Shown one piece after another: positions 1-8,284 of a DNA stretch of 32,875 nt; the stretch's first letter is position 1, and the number at the start of each line of letters is the position of its first letter. Position numbers and translations under genes: made by a program. This DNA is from Thermovenabulum sp049723235 (lineage in GTDB: Bacteria; Bacillota; Thermosediminibacteria; Thermosediminibacterales; Thermosediminibacteraceae): contig NZ_JBNARB010000023.1 in the NCBI RefSeq assembly GCF_049723235.1, positions 1-32,875 on the forward strand. Direction: 5' to 3'. The notes beneath the pieces are model-generated. The model saw nothing but the letters and a program-made list of their open reading frames with translations, was not told where the DNA came from and made no database searches.

Positions 1-460
1 ATTTTATCGTTTTTTGTTCAATCCTTTCGATAAGTTTTTGCAAATTATTCCACAGTTCATCGGCTACTTTTTTATAGGTTTCTATCCCCATCCCGTAGGG
101 ATCCTCTATGTCGTCAAATTCTCCCTCATTTATAAATTCTGTCAGAACAAAAACCCTGCCTTTTAATTTGGGAAAATTATTAAGTATATAATCCCTCTGG
201 CTTTTCGTCATTGTTAGAATGAGATCCGCATTAAGCAAATTCTCCCTGAGCTTTTTAGCCCTGTGGCCGCTCAGGTCTATTCCCCTTTCTTTTAATACCT
301 GGATGGCTTCTGAAGAGGCCGGCATTCCATCTACCGCAGCTATCCCGCAGGAATCTATCTCGATCTTTTTTCCCTTTTCCTCCGCCAGCTTTTTAAATAA
401 TGCAGCGGCCATGCTGCTTCTGCACGTATTGCCGGTGCAGACAAATAAAACCTTAAGCAT
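1..460 (-). CDS. ywlE: Protein arginine phosphatase (low-molecular-weight phosphatase family), 3' end cut by the window edge
   Basis: The reading frame starts with ATG at 460 and is still open at base 1, giving about 153 visible residues. The N-terminus carries the CX5R phosphatase loop CTGNTCRSS (Cys8 to Arg14), and a DP motif (DIEDPYGMG) near the C-terminus supplies the catalytic acid. In this family the Thr in CTGNTCR, rather than the Ile of CLGNICR tyrosine phosphatases, is linked to phospho-arginine specificity. I therefore call it YwlE-like, opposing McsB-type arginine kinases in protein quality control; the specificity is inferred. It lies 18 bp after the Sua5-type gene, the same pairing as ywlC-ywlE in Bacillus. 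A generic tyrosine phosphatase or arsenate reductase is the less likely alternative. Confidence 0.85.
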   Translation of the reverse strand, partial: MLKVLFVCTGNTCRSSMAAALFKKLAEEKGKKIEIDSCGIAAVDGMPASSEAIQVLKERGIDLSGHRAKKLRENLLNADLILTMTKSQRDYILNNFPKLKGRVFVLTEFINEGEFDDIEDPYGMGIETYKKVADELWNNLQKLIERIEQKTIK

Positions 461-478
461 TAAATCCTTTGCCTCCTT

Positions 479-1519
479 TTAAACCGAAATTATTTTATAT
501 CCTGAAGCTCTCTTCAACCTGTTCATGACCGCAAGACCCAGTCCTTTTTCGGGTATGCCTTCAGCAAGGATTATATCCATTCCCATCCTGTCAAACCTTC
601 TCAATAAGGAAAACAGGTTTGAAGAAATGGTAAGCGGTGCATCTCTATCCCCTGCTGAAAGAACGTTTCCTTGCAGGTATTCCCCTCTCGTTTGCGCAGT
701 TGCAAGGATACCCACCTTTAAACCCTTTTTCTCAAACTCTAACGCTAATTCTTTTATTTTTTTTACCTGTTCCTTTTTATCCCCCACCACCAGGTATACT
801 TCCGCCCGGGGAGAATAATGCCTGTACTTAAGGCCCGGAGACCTGGGCTTTTCACCCTCTTTTACATTTTCTTCTAAATGCACATGCCCCAGAACCTCTT
901 TTAGTTCTTCCCTGGTAACTCCTCCCGGCCTTAAGATTACCGGTACATTGCCGGTAAGGTCTAATACCGTGGATTCCACTCCGAACTTTGAATGACCACC
1001 ATCTATTACCGCATCTATCCTCCCCTTCATGTCTTCCATTACATCCTGAGCGTTGGTGGGGCTGGGCTTTCCCGATAAATTTGCGCTGGGCGCTGCTATG
1101 GGTACCCCTGATTCCCTGATTAATAGCCTTGCTACTGCATGGTCGGGCATTCTGACCGCCACGGTATCAAGTCCACCCGTAGTTTTATACGGCACCCTGT
1201 CGCTTTTTTCAAATATTATCGTAAGAGGGCCGGGCCAGAATTTTTCTATTAATTCATAGGCTTTTGCGGGTACATTTTTGGCGAGCAAAGAAAGTTCTTT
1301 AACCTCTTGAATGTGAACTATCAACGGATTATCCTGAGGCCGGTTTTTTGCCCTGTATATCTTCACTGCAGATTCTTCGTCCAAGGCATTGGCACCAAGG
1401 CCGTAAACGGTTTCTGTGGGAAAGGCCACAAGTCCCCCTCTTTTTATTATCTCTGCCGCTAATCTAATTTTTTCAATTTCCGGATTGTTTTCATCTACTT
1501 TTATGTATAAGGTTTCCAT
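479..1519 (-). CDS. ywlC: L-threonylcarbamoyladenylate synthase (Sua5/YwlC type)
   Basis: This 346-residue protein has the YrdC domain in roughly residues 15-200 (GGLVAFPTETVYGLGA, KNRPQDNPL, PSANLSGKPSPT, RPGGVT) followed by the C-terminal Sua5 domain (SPGLKYRHYSPRAEVYL). It therefore belongs to the long Sua5 form, not the short TsaC form. It makes threonylcarbamoyl-AMP from threonine, bicarbonate and ATP, the first step of t6A37 formation on ANN-decoding tRNAs in the cytosol. The ATG at 1519 follows a GAGGGG ribosome-binding site. It sits 12 bp after the second chromate-transporter half and 18 bp before the arginine phosphatase gene, and is probably read from the rpmE promoter. Length and motifs are typical, with no sign of damage. 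Confidence 0.95.
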   Translation of the reverse strand: METLYIKVDENNPEIEKIRLAAEIIKRGGLVAFPTETVYGLGANALDEESAVKIYRAKNRPQDNPLIVHIQEVKELSLLAKNVPAKAYELIEKFWPGPLTIIFEKSDRVPYKTTGGLDTVAVRMPDHAVARLLIRESGVPIAAPSANLSGKPSPTNAQDVMEDMKGRIDAVIDGGHSKFGVESTVLDLTGNVPVILRPGGVTREELKEVLGHVHLEENVKEGEKPRSPGLKYRHYSPRAEVYLVVGDKKEQVKKIKELALEFEKKGLKVGILATAQTRGEYLQGNVLSAGDRDAPLTISSNLFSLLRRFDRMGMDIILAEGIPEKGLGLAVMNRLKRASGYKIISV

Positions 1520-1531
1520 TATTATCCCCTC

Positions 1532-2059
1532 TTACCTGTACATTAAAACACCGAGCAAGGCTGAGAAAAATATTACCGCTATGGGATTAGCTTTTAATAA
1601 GTATATGCCGGCAAAAGTTATTGCAGCAATTGTAAACTCTTTTATTCCAGTAATGGAATTTCTTCCGATATTGATTGCGGCCTGCAATATCAAAGCTATT
1701 ACCACCGGTCTAATAGCCTGAAAAAAATACTCCACTGCCTTTATTTGGCTCCTGTACTTTTTTATTATGTACGCGAGAAAAAGAATTATTATAAAGGAAG
1801 GCATTGCAACCCCCAGTGTGGCAAATGCCGAACCCAAAACCCCTTTCACCTTGTATCCTACGAAGGTAGCTGCATTTACCGAAATAGGCCCTGGCGTTAC
1901 CTGGGAGATGGCCAGTACATCCATAAATTCCTTGAAATTCAGCCATTTATTTATTTCCACCACTTCTTTTTGAATCAGGGGAAGCATTGCATAGCCCCCT
2001 CCGAATCCAAAAAGCCCTACTTTAAAAAAAGCTAAAAAAAGTTTAATATAGTCAAGCAT
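1532..2059 (-). CDS. chrA: Chromate transporter, short-chain CHR subunit (second of a pair)
   Basis: This 175-residue hydrophobic protein is a single CHR domain. It has the family signature FKVGLFGFGGGYAMLPL near residues 12-28, then KEVVEINKWL and SQVTPGPISVNAATFVGYKVKG, followed by several membrane segments. Classic ChrA proteins contain two such domains in one chain of about 400 residues; here each half is a separate gene, as in ywrA/ywrB-type pairs, and the two presumably form a heterodimer. It overlaps the end of the first half by 8 bases and has its own ATG and an AAGGATG ribosome-binding site, so it is not a frameshifted ChrA. Chromate export is the family role; the real substrate is unproven and may be another oxyanion. 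Confidence 0.85.
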   Translation of the reverse strand: MLDYIKLFLAFFKVGLFGFGGGYAMLPLIQKEVVEINKWLNFKEFMDVLAISQVTPGPISVNAATFVGYKVKGVLGSAFATLGVAMPSFIIILFLAYIIKKYRSQIKAVEYFFQAIRPVVIALILQAAINIGRNSITGIKEFTIAAITFAGIYLLKANPIAVIFFSALLGVLMYR

Positions 2060-2624
2060 TTTTCTTCATCCTTTTTGCATCTTTATATAACCCTCTAAAT
2101 ACCCCGATAAGTCCAAAAACCAGTATCAAAATCCCGGGATATACGTTTACAAACGTTAGCAAACTTAAGCTCATTATAAAAATAACATAGGATGGGTAAT
2201 CTTTCAAAGCCTTTTTCCACAATGAAAAGGCGGCAGATAATATCAGTATAAAAATTGATGGATATACCCCTTTTAAAGCTTTATTAAAATAGGTAATTTC
2301 TCTTACTTCTCTGTAAAAATAAGCGATAAAAAGGATGGTTAAAAACGAAGGTAGAATGGTCCCAAAAAGGGCAAAAAGCGCTCCCGTCAATCCCCCGAGT
2401 TTATAGCCTATGTACACCGAAGTGTTAATTGCCACTGCACCGGGTACTGACTGAGAAACTGCTATAATATCAAGAAACTCTTCTTCCTTCAGCCATTTAT
2501 TTTTTTCCACCATTTCCACCTTCATCAAAGGGATCATGGCATAACCTCCACCCAAGGTGAAGGCACCTATCTTAAAAAAAGCCATAAACATTTTTACAAA
2601 AAAACTTAATCTTCCCCTGAGCAT
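2052..2624 (-). CDS. chrA: Chromate transporter, short-chain CHR subunit (first of a pair)
   Basis: This 190-residue membrane protein is a single CHR domain with FKIGAFTLGGGYAMIPL at about residues 17-33, KVEMVEKNKWLKEEEF and SQSVPGAVAINTSVYIGYKLGG. It closely parallels its downstream neighbour, and the two look like an ancient duplication with translational coupling through an 8-base overlap. The ATG at 2624 follows a GGGGG-type site and lies 10 bp after the prmC stop. The pair interrupts an otherwise housekeeping run (prfA, prmC, Sua5), so it is probably co-expressed constitutively with translation genes and not induced by chromate. The family assignment is firm; the transported oxyanion is not known. 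Confidence 0.85.
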   Translation of the reverse strand: MLRGRLSFFVKMFMAFFKIGAFTLGGGYAMIPLMKVEMVEKNKWLKEEEFLDIIAVSQSVPGAVAINTSVYIGYKLGGLTGALFALFGTILPSFLTILFIAYFYREVREITYFNKALKGVYPSIFILILSAAFSLWKKALKDYPSYVIFIMSLSLLTFVNVYPGILILVFGLIGVFRGLYKDAKRMKKNA

Positions 2625-2634
2625 CGCCTACCCC

Positions 2635-3498
2635 CTAACTTAAAGAAGCTATAATAACCCTGTCCAGCCCGGCGAGATCTTTTTTTACCCTCAGGTTTTC
2701 TATGCCCTTTGATTTGAAAATTTTCATTACTTCATAAGCCTGTTTTTCCCCGATTTCAAATATAATAAACCCTCCGGGCTTCAAAAATTTCCTGCTGCCT
2801 TCTATTATTTTTCGATAAAAATAAAGCCCATCAGGACCGCCGTTTAAAGCGATCCCGGGCTCATATTTAACGTCTAAGGGTAAATAATTTAATTCTTTTT
2901 CAGGAATATACGGAGGATTAGAAACCACTATATCCAAATCCAAAATATTATTTTCAAAATAAGGTTCCCAGAGGTCCCCTTTCAAAAAAACAACCCTATC
3001 CTCTACATTATGTCTTTTTGCGTTTTCCCGTGCAACTTCTAAAGATAGCTCCGTAATATCCGAAGCATAACAGAAAACGTTATTCAAATTATAGGCTATG
3101 GAAATGGCTATGGCTCCACTCCCCGTACATAAATCCGCAATTTTCACCAAAGAGTCCTTGCCGTAATTGGTCCGTACGATATTTATCGCTTCTTCCACCA
3201 GAAGTTCGGTTTCGGGTCGGGGAATAAGAACCCCCTCTTTGACAAAAAAATCTAAGGAATAAAATTCCTTGCTGGTAGTAATATAGGCTACGGGATAATG
3301 CCTTTCGCGCAGGGAAATTTTTTTTAAAAAGTTATTGAGTTCATCTTCGGATAACTCGTATTCGGGATAGGAAAAAATAAATTCCCTGTTTTTCGAAATT
3401 ACATGGGCTAAAATAACTTCCGCATCCAAAAAGGCTGATTCTATTTTCTTTTCCATTAGTAGCTCTCTTCCCCTTTTCAGAGCATCCCGCAACCTCAT
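2635..3498 (-). CDS. prmC: Peptide chain release factor N5-glutamine methyltransferase
   Basis: The product methylates the Gln of the GGQ motif in release factors, using S-adenosylmethionine. Visible are the N-terminal helical domain, the AdoMet motif region KIADLCTGSGAIAISIA and the glutamine-binding NPPYIP motif. The upstream in-frame TTG at 3504 would put the AAGGGG site only 2 bases from the start, whereas ATG at 3498 gives an 8-base spacing; I therefore choose 3498 (287 residues, the usual length). It lies 12 bp behind prfA, its substrate gene, a linkage seen in most bacteria. No abnormalities were seen. Confidence 0.94.
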   Translation of the reverse strand: MRLRDALKRGRELLMEKKIESAFLDAEVILAHVISKNREFIFSYPEYELSEDELNNFLKKISLRERHYPVAYITTSKEFYSLDFFVKEGVLIPRPETELLVEEAINIVRTNYGKDSLVKIADLCTGSGAIAISIAYNLNNVFCYASDITELSLEVARENAKRHNVEDRVVFLKGDLWEPYFENNILDLDIVVSNPPYIPEKELNYLPLDVKYEPGIALNGGPDGLYFYRKIIEGSRKFLKPGGFIIFEIGEKQAYEVMKIFKSKGIENLRVKKDLAGLDRVIIASLS

Positions 3499-3510
3499 CG
3501 TCAATACCCC

Positions 3511-4581
3511 TTACTCTTCGGATTGGGCGAGTTTTCTCGCCTGTTCTTCGGCAATTAAGCTCTCTATAATTTCATCCAGTTCTCCATCCAGTATGCTTTC
3601 CAGCTTATGCAGGGTAAGTCCAATTCTGTGATCCGTTACCCTGCCTTGAGGGAAATTATAAGTTCGGATTCTTTCACTTCTATCTCCTGTGCCTACCTGG
3701 CTCCTCCTGCTTTCTGCAATTTTCTGGTCCTGTTCCTGTTTTTTCATCTCCAGGAGTTTGGCTCTTAATATCTTCATGGCTTTTTCTCTATTTTTTAACT
3801 GCGACCTTTCATCCTGGCAGGTAACAACTATGCCCGTAGGAAAATGGGTTATTCTAACCGCCGAATCCGTGGTATTTACCGATTGTCCGCCGTGCCCCGA
3901 AGACCTGAATACATCAACCCTTATATCCTGAGGATTAATCTCCACATCCACCTCTTCCGCTTCGGGCAGCACCGCCACGGTGGCGGTGGAAGTATGGATT
4001 CTGCCTCCGGCCTCGGTTACCGGTATTCTCTGCACCCTGTGTACCCCGGATTCAAACTTCAATTTGCTGTAAGCCCCTTTTCCTATTATTTCAAAAACCA
4101 CTTCCTTAAATCCGCCGAGCTCCGTGGGGCTCGTGCTCATCAGCTCTACCTTCCATCCCTGACGTTCCGCGTAGCGGGTATACATTCTGTAAAGGTCTGC
4201 TGCAAAAAGGGCCGCTTCTTCTCCTCCGGCTCCTGCTCTGATTTCCATAATTACATCCTTTTCGTCATTAGGATCCTTAGGAAGCAGCATTATCCTCAAT
4301 TTTTCCTTTAATTCCCTTTCCTTTTCCTCCAATCTGTCCATTTCGGCTCTTAAAAATTCTTCCATTTCTTTATCCTTTTCCGTTTTTAAAAGCTCTTTGG
4401 CCTCTTCAATTTCTTTAACTACACTTTTGTATTCTTTATAACAGTTTACTATTTCTTCTAAAGACGCATGTTCCTTGGCAAGAGCCCTCCATTCTTCCTG
4501 TTTTGCTATTATCTGAGGGTCGCTGATTTTTTCCGTTAATTCTTCATATCTTTTTAAGAGTCCTTCCAATTTTTCTATCAA
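3511..4581 (-). CDS. prfA: Peptide chain release factor 1
   Basis: RF1 reads UAA and UAG stop codons and triggers peptide release on the ribosome. The 356-residue protein has an N-terminal coiled coil, the codon-recognition tripeptide PVT in HRVQRIPVTEAGGR (RF1 type PxT, not the SPF of RF2), and the catalytic GGQ in SSGHGGQSVNTT. The start is TTG at 4581 with a GGAGGG site at good spacing. It sits 12 bp after the DUF1385 gene and 12 bp before prmC, the enzyme that methylates its GGQ glutamine. Length and motifs are standard. Confidence 0.97.
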   Translation of the reverse strand: MIEKLEGLLKRYEELTEKISDPQIIAKQEEWRALAKEHASLEEIVNCYKEYKSVVKEIEEAKELLKTEKDKEMEEFLRAEMDRLEEKERELKEKLRIMLLPKDPNDEKDVIMEIRAGAGGEEAALFAADLYRMYTRYAERQGWKVELMSTSPTELGGFKEVVFEIIGKGAYSKLKFESGVHRVQRIPVTEAGGRIHTSTATVAVLPEAEEVDVEINPQDIRVDVFRSSGHGGQSVNTTDSAVRITHFPTGIVVTCQDERSQLKNREKAMKILRAKLLEMKKQEQDQKIAESRRSQVGTGDRSERIRTYNFPQGRVTDHRIGLTLHKLESILDGELDEIIESLIAEEQARKLAQSEE

Positions 4582-4593
4582 AAGTTTTCCCTC

Positions 4594-5445
4594 CTATATT
4601 ACGCACTTTAAGGCTTCCAATGCCACTTCTATTTGAGAGTCATCGGGTTGCCTTGTGGTCAAAAGCTGTAACCACATGCCCGGAAGGCTGAAAAGCTTTG
4701 CGATTTTAGAATCGCTCCTTCCAGCAAACCTGATAAACTCGTAGGAAATTCCGGCTACCAAAGGAAAAAGCAGAATCCTGGAAATAATTCTAAAAAGAAT
4801 ACCCGGCCATCCCAGAAAAGAAAATAGCAAAATACTCACGATCATTACTATTAATAAAAAACTGGTGCCGCAACGGGGGTGAAGAGTTTTATACTTTTTG
4901 GCATTTTCCACCGTTAACGGGTCTCCGTTTTCATAGCAGTGCACCGCCATATGTTCGGCGCCGTGGTATTCAAAAAACCTTTTAATATCCTTCATTATGG
5001 AAATTGAAAAAATATAGAAAAAGAATATTGATATTCTGATTAGACCTTCAATTAAGTTTAATATAACGGGATTTTTAACACCCTTCTCGAAAAATTTTAT
5101 TAAAAAGGTTGGCAATACGATAAAAAGGGCGACGGCAAAACCCACAGCCATAATAACGGAAAGTGCTATATCTTTTGATGTGAGCTTATATTCTTCCTCT
5201 TCCACCACACTGGCAGAGTAGGTAAGGGCATTAATCCCTATGACCAGCATTTCAATCAGGGCCAGAGCTCCCCTTATCACAGGTAATCTAAAAAAAGGAT
5301 GTCTTTTTTGCAGGGAATAATTTTCTTCTTTTTTCACCACTATATCCTTGCCCTTCCGAACCGCAATGGCCGTGTACTTAGGCCCTCTCATCATAACGCC
5401 TTCGATAACTGCCTGTCCCCCTATGGATGGTTTGGCTATTTTCAT
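4594..5445 (-). CDS. yqhQ: DUF1385 family membrane protein (YqhQ-like)
   Basis: This 283-residue protein begins with the family signature PSIGGQAVIEGVMMRGPKY and contains RFFEYHGAEHMAVHCYENGDPLTVENAKKYKTLHPRCGTSFLL. Its conserved His, Cys and Glu residues could bind metal. Several hydrophobic segments (about residues 90-115, 120-150, 195-240) make it an integral membrane protein. No biochemical function is established for the family. Its place between rpmE and prfA recurs in many Firmicutes and suggests a basic cellular role. ATG at 5445 follows an AAGGGG site. The small hairpin at 5480-5501 lies between it and rpmE, so it may receive only part of the rpmE transcription. Confidence 0.85.
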   Translation of the reverse strand: MKIAKPSIGGQAVIEGVMMRGPKYTAIAVRKGKDIVVKKEENYSLQKRHPFFRLPVIRGALALIEMLVIGINALTYSASVVEEEEYKLTSKDIALSVIMAVGFAVALFIVLPTFLIKFFEKGVKNPVILNLIEGLIRISIFFFYIFSISIMKDIKRFFEYHGAEHMAVHCYENGDPLTVENAKKYKTLHPRCGTSFLLIVMIVSILLFSFLGWPGILFRIISRILLFPLVAGISYEFIRFAGRSDSKIAKLFSLPGMWLQLLTTRQPDDSQIEVALEALKCVI

Positions 5446-5479
5446 TTTATTTTCCCCTTTTCCCCAATATATGAATAAA

Positions 5480-5501
5480 GGTTAGAGCGTACACTCTAAC
5501 C
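5480..5501 (-). terminator. Weak terminator or attenuating hairpin after rpmE
   Basis: Perfect 8-bp inverted repeat GGTTAGAG / CTCTAACC with a 6-base loop, followed on the minus strand by TTTATTC. The T tract is short and the next gene starts 35 bases on, so partial read-through that lowers downstream expression relative to rpmE is more likely than a full stop. Confidence 0.5.
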
Positions 5502-5503
5502 GT

Positions 5504-5713
5504 TTATTCTTCGTCTTTTATACCAAATCTCTTCTTAAATCTCTCTACGCGGCCGCCGGTATCCACAAGCTTTTGTTTGCCGGTGAAAAACGGATGGCAC
5601 TTGGAGCAGATTTCCACATGAATTTCGGGTTTTGTTGAACCGGTCTCAAAAGTTTCACCGCATGCACATTTTACAACTGCCCTGTAGTACTTTGGATGAA
5701 TTCCTTCTTTCAC
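5504..5713 (-). CDS. rpmE: 50S ribosomal protein L31, zinc-binding form
   Basis: This is a 69-residue L31. The Cys residues in KCACGET and ICSKCHPFFTG form the zinc site of the C+ type, so this is the zinc-containing paralogue that some bacteria exchange for a Cys-free form under zinc limitation; no Cys-free copy is in this window. An in-frame GTG lies at 5722, but the GTG at 5713 has an AGAGGTG site 6 bases upstream and gives the standard N-terminus MKEGIHPKYY, so I place the start there. It is the first gene after the promoter at 5769-5797 and heads the rpmE-DUF1385-prfA-prmC-chrA-Sua5-phosphatase run. Confidence 0.93.
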   Translation of the reverse strand: MKEGIHPKYYRAVVKCACGETFETGSTKPEIHVEICSKCHPFFTGKQKLVDTGGRVERFKKRFGIKDEE

Positions 5714-5768
5714 CTTTCTCACCTCTGCCTTTTGTGTCTTTATGTTAAAGCTATAAATTACCCTTGAT

Positions 5769-5797
5769 ATTATAGCACAGGTTTATTTTTAAAACAA
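5769..5797 (-). promoter_or_regulatory. Sigma-A type promoter for the rpmE-prfA operon
   Basis: On the minus strand TTGTTT (5792-5797) and a perfect TATAAT (5769-5774) are separated by 17 bases, just upstream of rpmE. No operator-like repeat was seen next to it. Confidence 0.65.
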
Positions 5798-5829
5798 GTA
5801 ATTATTTAAAATATCCGGTATCTTTTTTC

Positions 5830-6816
5830 TTACATTACGATATCCAATTTTTCATGGCATTTTTCGCAAACATCCCCTTTTATTAATTTCCTTATATTAT
5901 AATAATTTCTTTTTATCAGAGGCGCTCCGCATTTTTTGCAGTAGGTGGTGCTGCCCTCTTCGTCGTCAATATTCCCCGTATATACATAATACAGGAAATT
6001 TTTGGCTATCTGCCTTGCCCTTTTTACCCTTTCCACGGGAGTAGGGGGCAAATTCAGTTTGTAGTTTGGAAAATACTTAGAGAAATGAAGGGGTATCCTC
6101 TTGTCTATGGAGGAAAGCCAGAGGGCAAGACGTTCTATTTCGTCATCTTCGTCGTTCAAGCCCGGTATAAGAAGTGTCGTAATTTCCACATGGCAGAATT
6201 CCTTACTTATCTCAATGGTCCTCAGTACTCCGGACAATTTTCCAGCAGTGATATCCCTGTAAAAGTCCTCTTTAAAGGCTTTAAGGTCGATATTCATAGC
6301 ATCTATATAAGGCAGAATTTCCCTCAAAGGTTTTTCTTCAATAAAACCGTTGGTCACCAGCACATTTTTTAAGCCCCTCTCTTTTGATATCCTGACCACA
6401 TCGTACACATATTCGTACCAGATGGTAGGCTCGTTGTAAGTAAAGGCAATCCCTAAGTTGTCCTTTTGAGACTCTGCTATTTCCACAAGTTTATACGGGC
6501 TGACCTCCTGGGTTGGCACCTGTGTAATCTGAGCGATCTGCCAGTTTTGACAGAATTTACACCGAAAGTTACATCCAAAACTTCCAACGGAAAATATTAA
6601 ACTGCCCGGGTAAAAATGGTAGAGGGGCTTTTTTTCTATGGGATCCAAAGCCCATGAGGATACTTTTTCGTAATTAGTTGTATACAAAATACCATCCATA
6701 TTTTTTCTTACCCTGCATATTCCGAAATTGCCGTTTTTAATCCGGCATCCGTGGGGGCATAGACCGCAAACGACCAGATCCCCTTCCAGCTTTTTATAAA
6801 ACATGGCCTCTTTCAT
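5830..6816 (-). CDS. amrS: AmmeMemoRadiSam system radical SAM enzyme AmrS
   Basis: This radical SAM protein resembles pyruvate-formate-lyase-activating enzymes. The N-terminal cysteines (CGLCPHGC, GICRVR) precede the cluster motif CNFRCKFC at about residues 82-89, and a C-terminal zinc-ribbon-like module has YCKKCGAPL and CEKCHEKL. An ATG at 6873 would overlap the previous gene by 38 bases. ATG at 6816 has a GAAGGGA site and a 19-base gap, so I start there (328 residues). It follows the Memo/AMMECR1 fusion, completing the AmmeMemoRadiSam trio found across bacteria and archaea. The reaction it catalyses is unknown to me; a radical modification carried out with its two partners is inferred from linkage. 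Confidence 0.9.
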   Translation of the reverse strand: MKEAMFYKKLEGDLVVCGLCPHGCRIKNGNFGICRVRKNMDGILYTTNYEKVSSWALDPIEKKPLYHFYPGSLIFSVGSFGCNFRCKFCQNWQIAQITQVPTQEVSPYKLVEIAESQKDNLGIAFTYNEPTIWYEYVYDVVRISKERGLKNVLVTNGFIEEKPLREILPYIDAMNIDLKAFKEDFYRDITAGKLSGVLRTIEISKEFCHVEITTLLIPGLNDEDDEIERLALWLSSIDKRIPLHFSKYFPNYKLNLPPTPVERVKRARQIAKNFLYYVYTGNIDDEEGSTTYCKKCGAPLIKRNYYNIRKLIKGDVCEKCHEKLDIVM

Positions 6817-6835
6817 TTTTTGTCCCTTCTTTTCA

Positions 6836-8251
6836 TTAAAGATGTCTTTCCACTTCAAACCTCTCAATCTCATACTCTTCTTTTGGGGAGATTCCAGCCT
6901 TCCTCAAAGCGATCTCTAACTGTTCTTCCACCGTATCTATTCCTTCCAGGTCGGGAAGTAAAAGCCCCGTTCTTTTCCCCTTTCTTACTATAACCCCGTA
7001 TTTTTTAGGATCCAGTTCCTCCTTCGATTTTATCTTCTCGGGTGGCATCAAAACATCCACCGAGTAGGTAAGATCGGGGAGCTCTTCTTCCTCCACGGGG
7101 AAAAACCTGGGGTCTTCACATCCGGCGCTAATCGCATTTTGTATAATCTCCTCGGCTATATTTTTCCTGGTGGGAAAAATGGTTCCTATACATCCCCTCA
7201 ACTGTCCGTGTTTTTTTATGGAAACAAATACCCCCGCTCTTTGAGTTAACATTTCTTCGGGAAGCCCTTCCGGAACATCAATAATTTTTCCCGTCTTTAC
7301 GTAAGTCTCAACGGTCTTTCTTGCCAGGCTAACATAAGGGTCTTCCTTTTGCCTTCTTTTTTCCACTTCTTTCATCCGTTTATCGTAAAGTTCTTTTAAT
7401 TTGCTCTCCCCTTCCCCGAGAGGCAGGAACCTCGCAACACAGTACCCCACCCCAAAGGGCCCTTCATAGGAAAGCACCTTTGGTTCTACCTTGAGACCAT
7501 CAAGACTTCCCAGCATAATCCAGATTGACCTCAATCCGCATTCGCCGGCCTTTTCAATGAGGCTTAAATCCATGCTGTGAAGGCCTTCAATATCAAAATT
7601 TTGCAGGTGCTTGACCAGTGTTTCATCAAATAACCTTCCCTTCGGGGTAAAACCCGCCGGAGCATTGGGAGTAAGCCTGTGGGAAAGGTCGCCGCTCGCT
7701 ATAACCACAATCTTTTTACCGGTGATCTCTGCTGCTTCTTTTATAACGCTCCCAAATTTATAAAGGTCTTCATAGGGCAAAAGCCCAAAAGACATTACAA
7801 CCAATTTAAATTCCTTACAATATTTGGACACAAAGTAGAGCGGAACAAGAACTCCGTGATCGAGTTCCTCCCTTACACCGAATTTCCTTAGAGGAATTTC
7901 GGAGGACTTTACAGCCGAAATATTGTTCTTTTTGGCACCCTTTATTATTTCTTCCTTTAATATTTCGTCCTGTTTAAATTCCATTTTTATATTGGGTGCT
8001 CCGAAATCGGAAAAATCTCCCTTTAAAGGGAAATCGTAAACAAAAATGGCATCCTGAAAAACCGGACCGTGGGGTGATATCAGTACGATGCAATCGGGGT
8101 TAAAGTGTTCTATTTCCATTCCTACAAAACAAGCCGCTTCAACAGTTTTTATTATTTTTTCCGTCTGGCTTTTACCAATTTCTTCTATCATTACGGGAGC
8201 ATGGGGCATTAAATAACCTGCAATAATATTCATACCCTTATTAATTCCCAT
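6836..8251 (-). CDS. amrBA: AmmeMemoRadiSam system proteins B and A, fused (Memo-like plus AMMECR1)
   Basis: This 471-residue fusion joins two domains. Residues 7-280 form a Memo/LigB-like extradiol-dioxygenase fold with candidate metal ligands His17 (MPHAP), His61 (SPHGP), His132 (DHGVLVP) and His191 (SGDLSHR). Residues 300-471 form an AMMECR1 domain with the invariant LRGCIG at 351-356. The two are often separate genes next to the radical SAM gene; here they are one chain. The start is uncertain: ATG at 8251 has no clear ribosome-binding site. ATG at 8233 gives the more usual N-terminus MNIIAGYLMPH, but its AAGGG lies too close. The molecular function of the system is not established. Confidence 0.88.
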   Translation of the reverse strand: MGINKGMNIIAGYLMPHAPVMIEEIGKSQTEKIIKTVEAACFVGMEIEHFNPDCIVLISPHGPVFQDAIFVYDFPLKGDFSDFGAPNIKMEFKQDEILKEEIIKGAKKNNISAVKSSEIPLRKFGVREELDHGVLVPLYFVSKYCKEFKLVVMSFGLLPYEDLYKFGSVIKEAAEITGKKIVVIASGDLSHRLTPNAPAGFTPKGRLFDETLVKHLQNFDIEGLHSMDLSLIEKAGECGLRSIWIMLGSLDGLKVEPKVLSYEGPFGVGYCVARFLPLGEGESKLKELYDKRMKEVEKRRQKEDPYVSLARKTVETYVKTGKIIDVPEGLPEEMLTQRAGVFVSIKKHGQLRGCIGTIFPTRKNIAEEIIQNAISAGCEDPRFFPVEEEELPDLTYSVDVLMPPEKIKSKEELDPKKYGVIVRKGKRTGLLLPDLEGIDTVEEQLEIALRKAGISPKEEYEIERFEVERHL

Positions 8252-8284
8252 AATAGCTGGGGCCGGGATATTTGTATTCCGCCT

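Noticed and set aside
1532..2624. A single ChrA gene broken by a frameshift
   Set aside because: Each half has its own start codon and ribosome-binding site and a complete CHR signature, as in known short-chain pairs.
6817..6873. N-terminal extension of AmrS overlapping the previous gene
   Set aside because: ATG 6816 has a good ribosome-binding site and a normal gap; the extension has no family resemblance.
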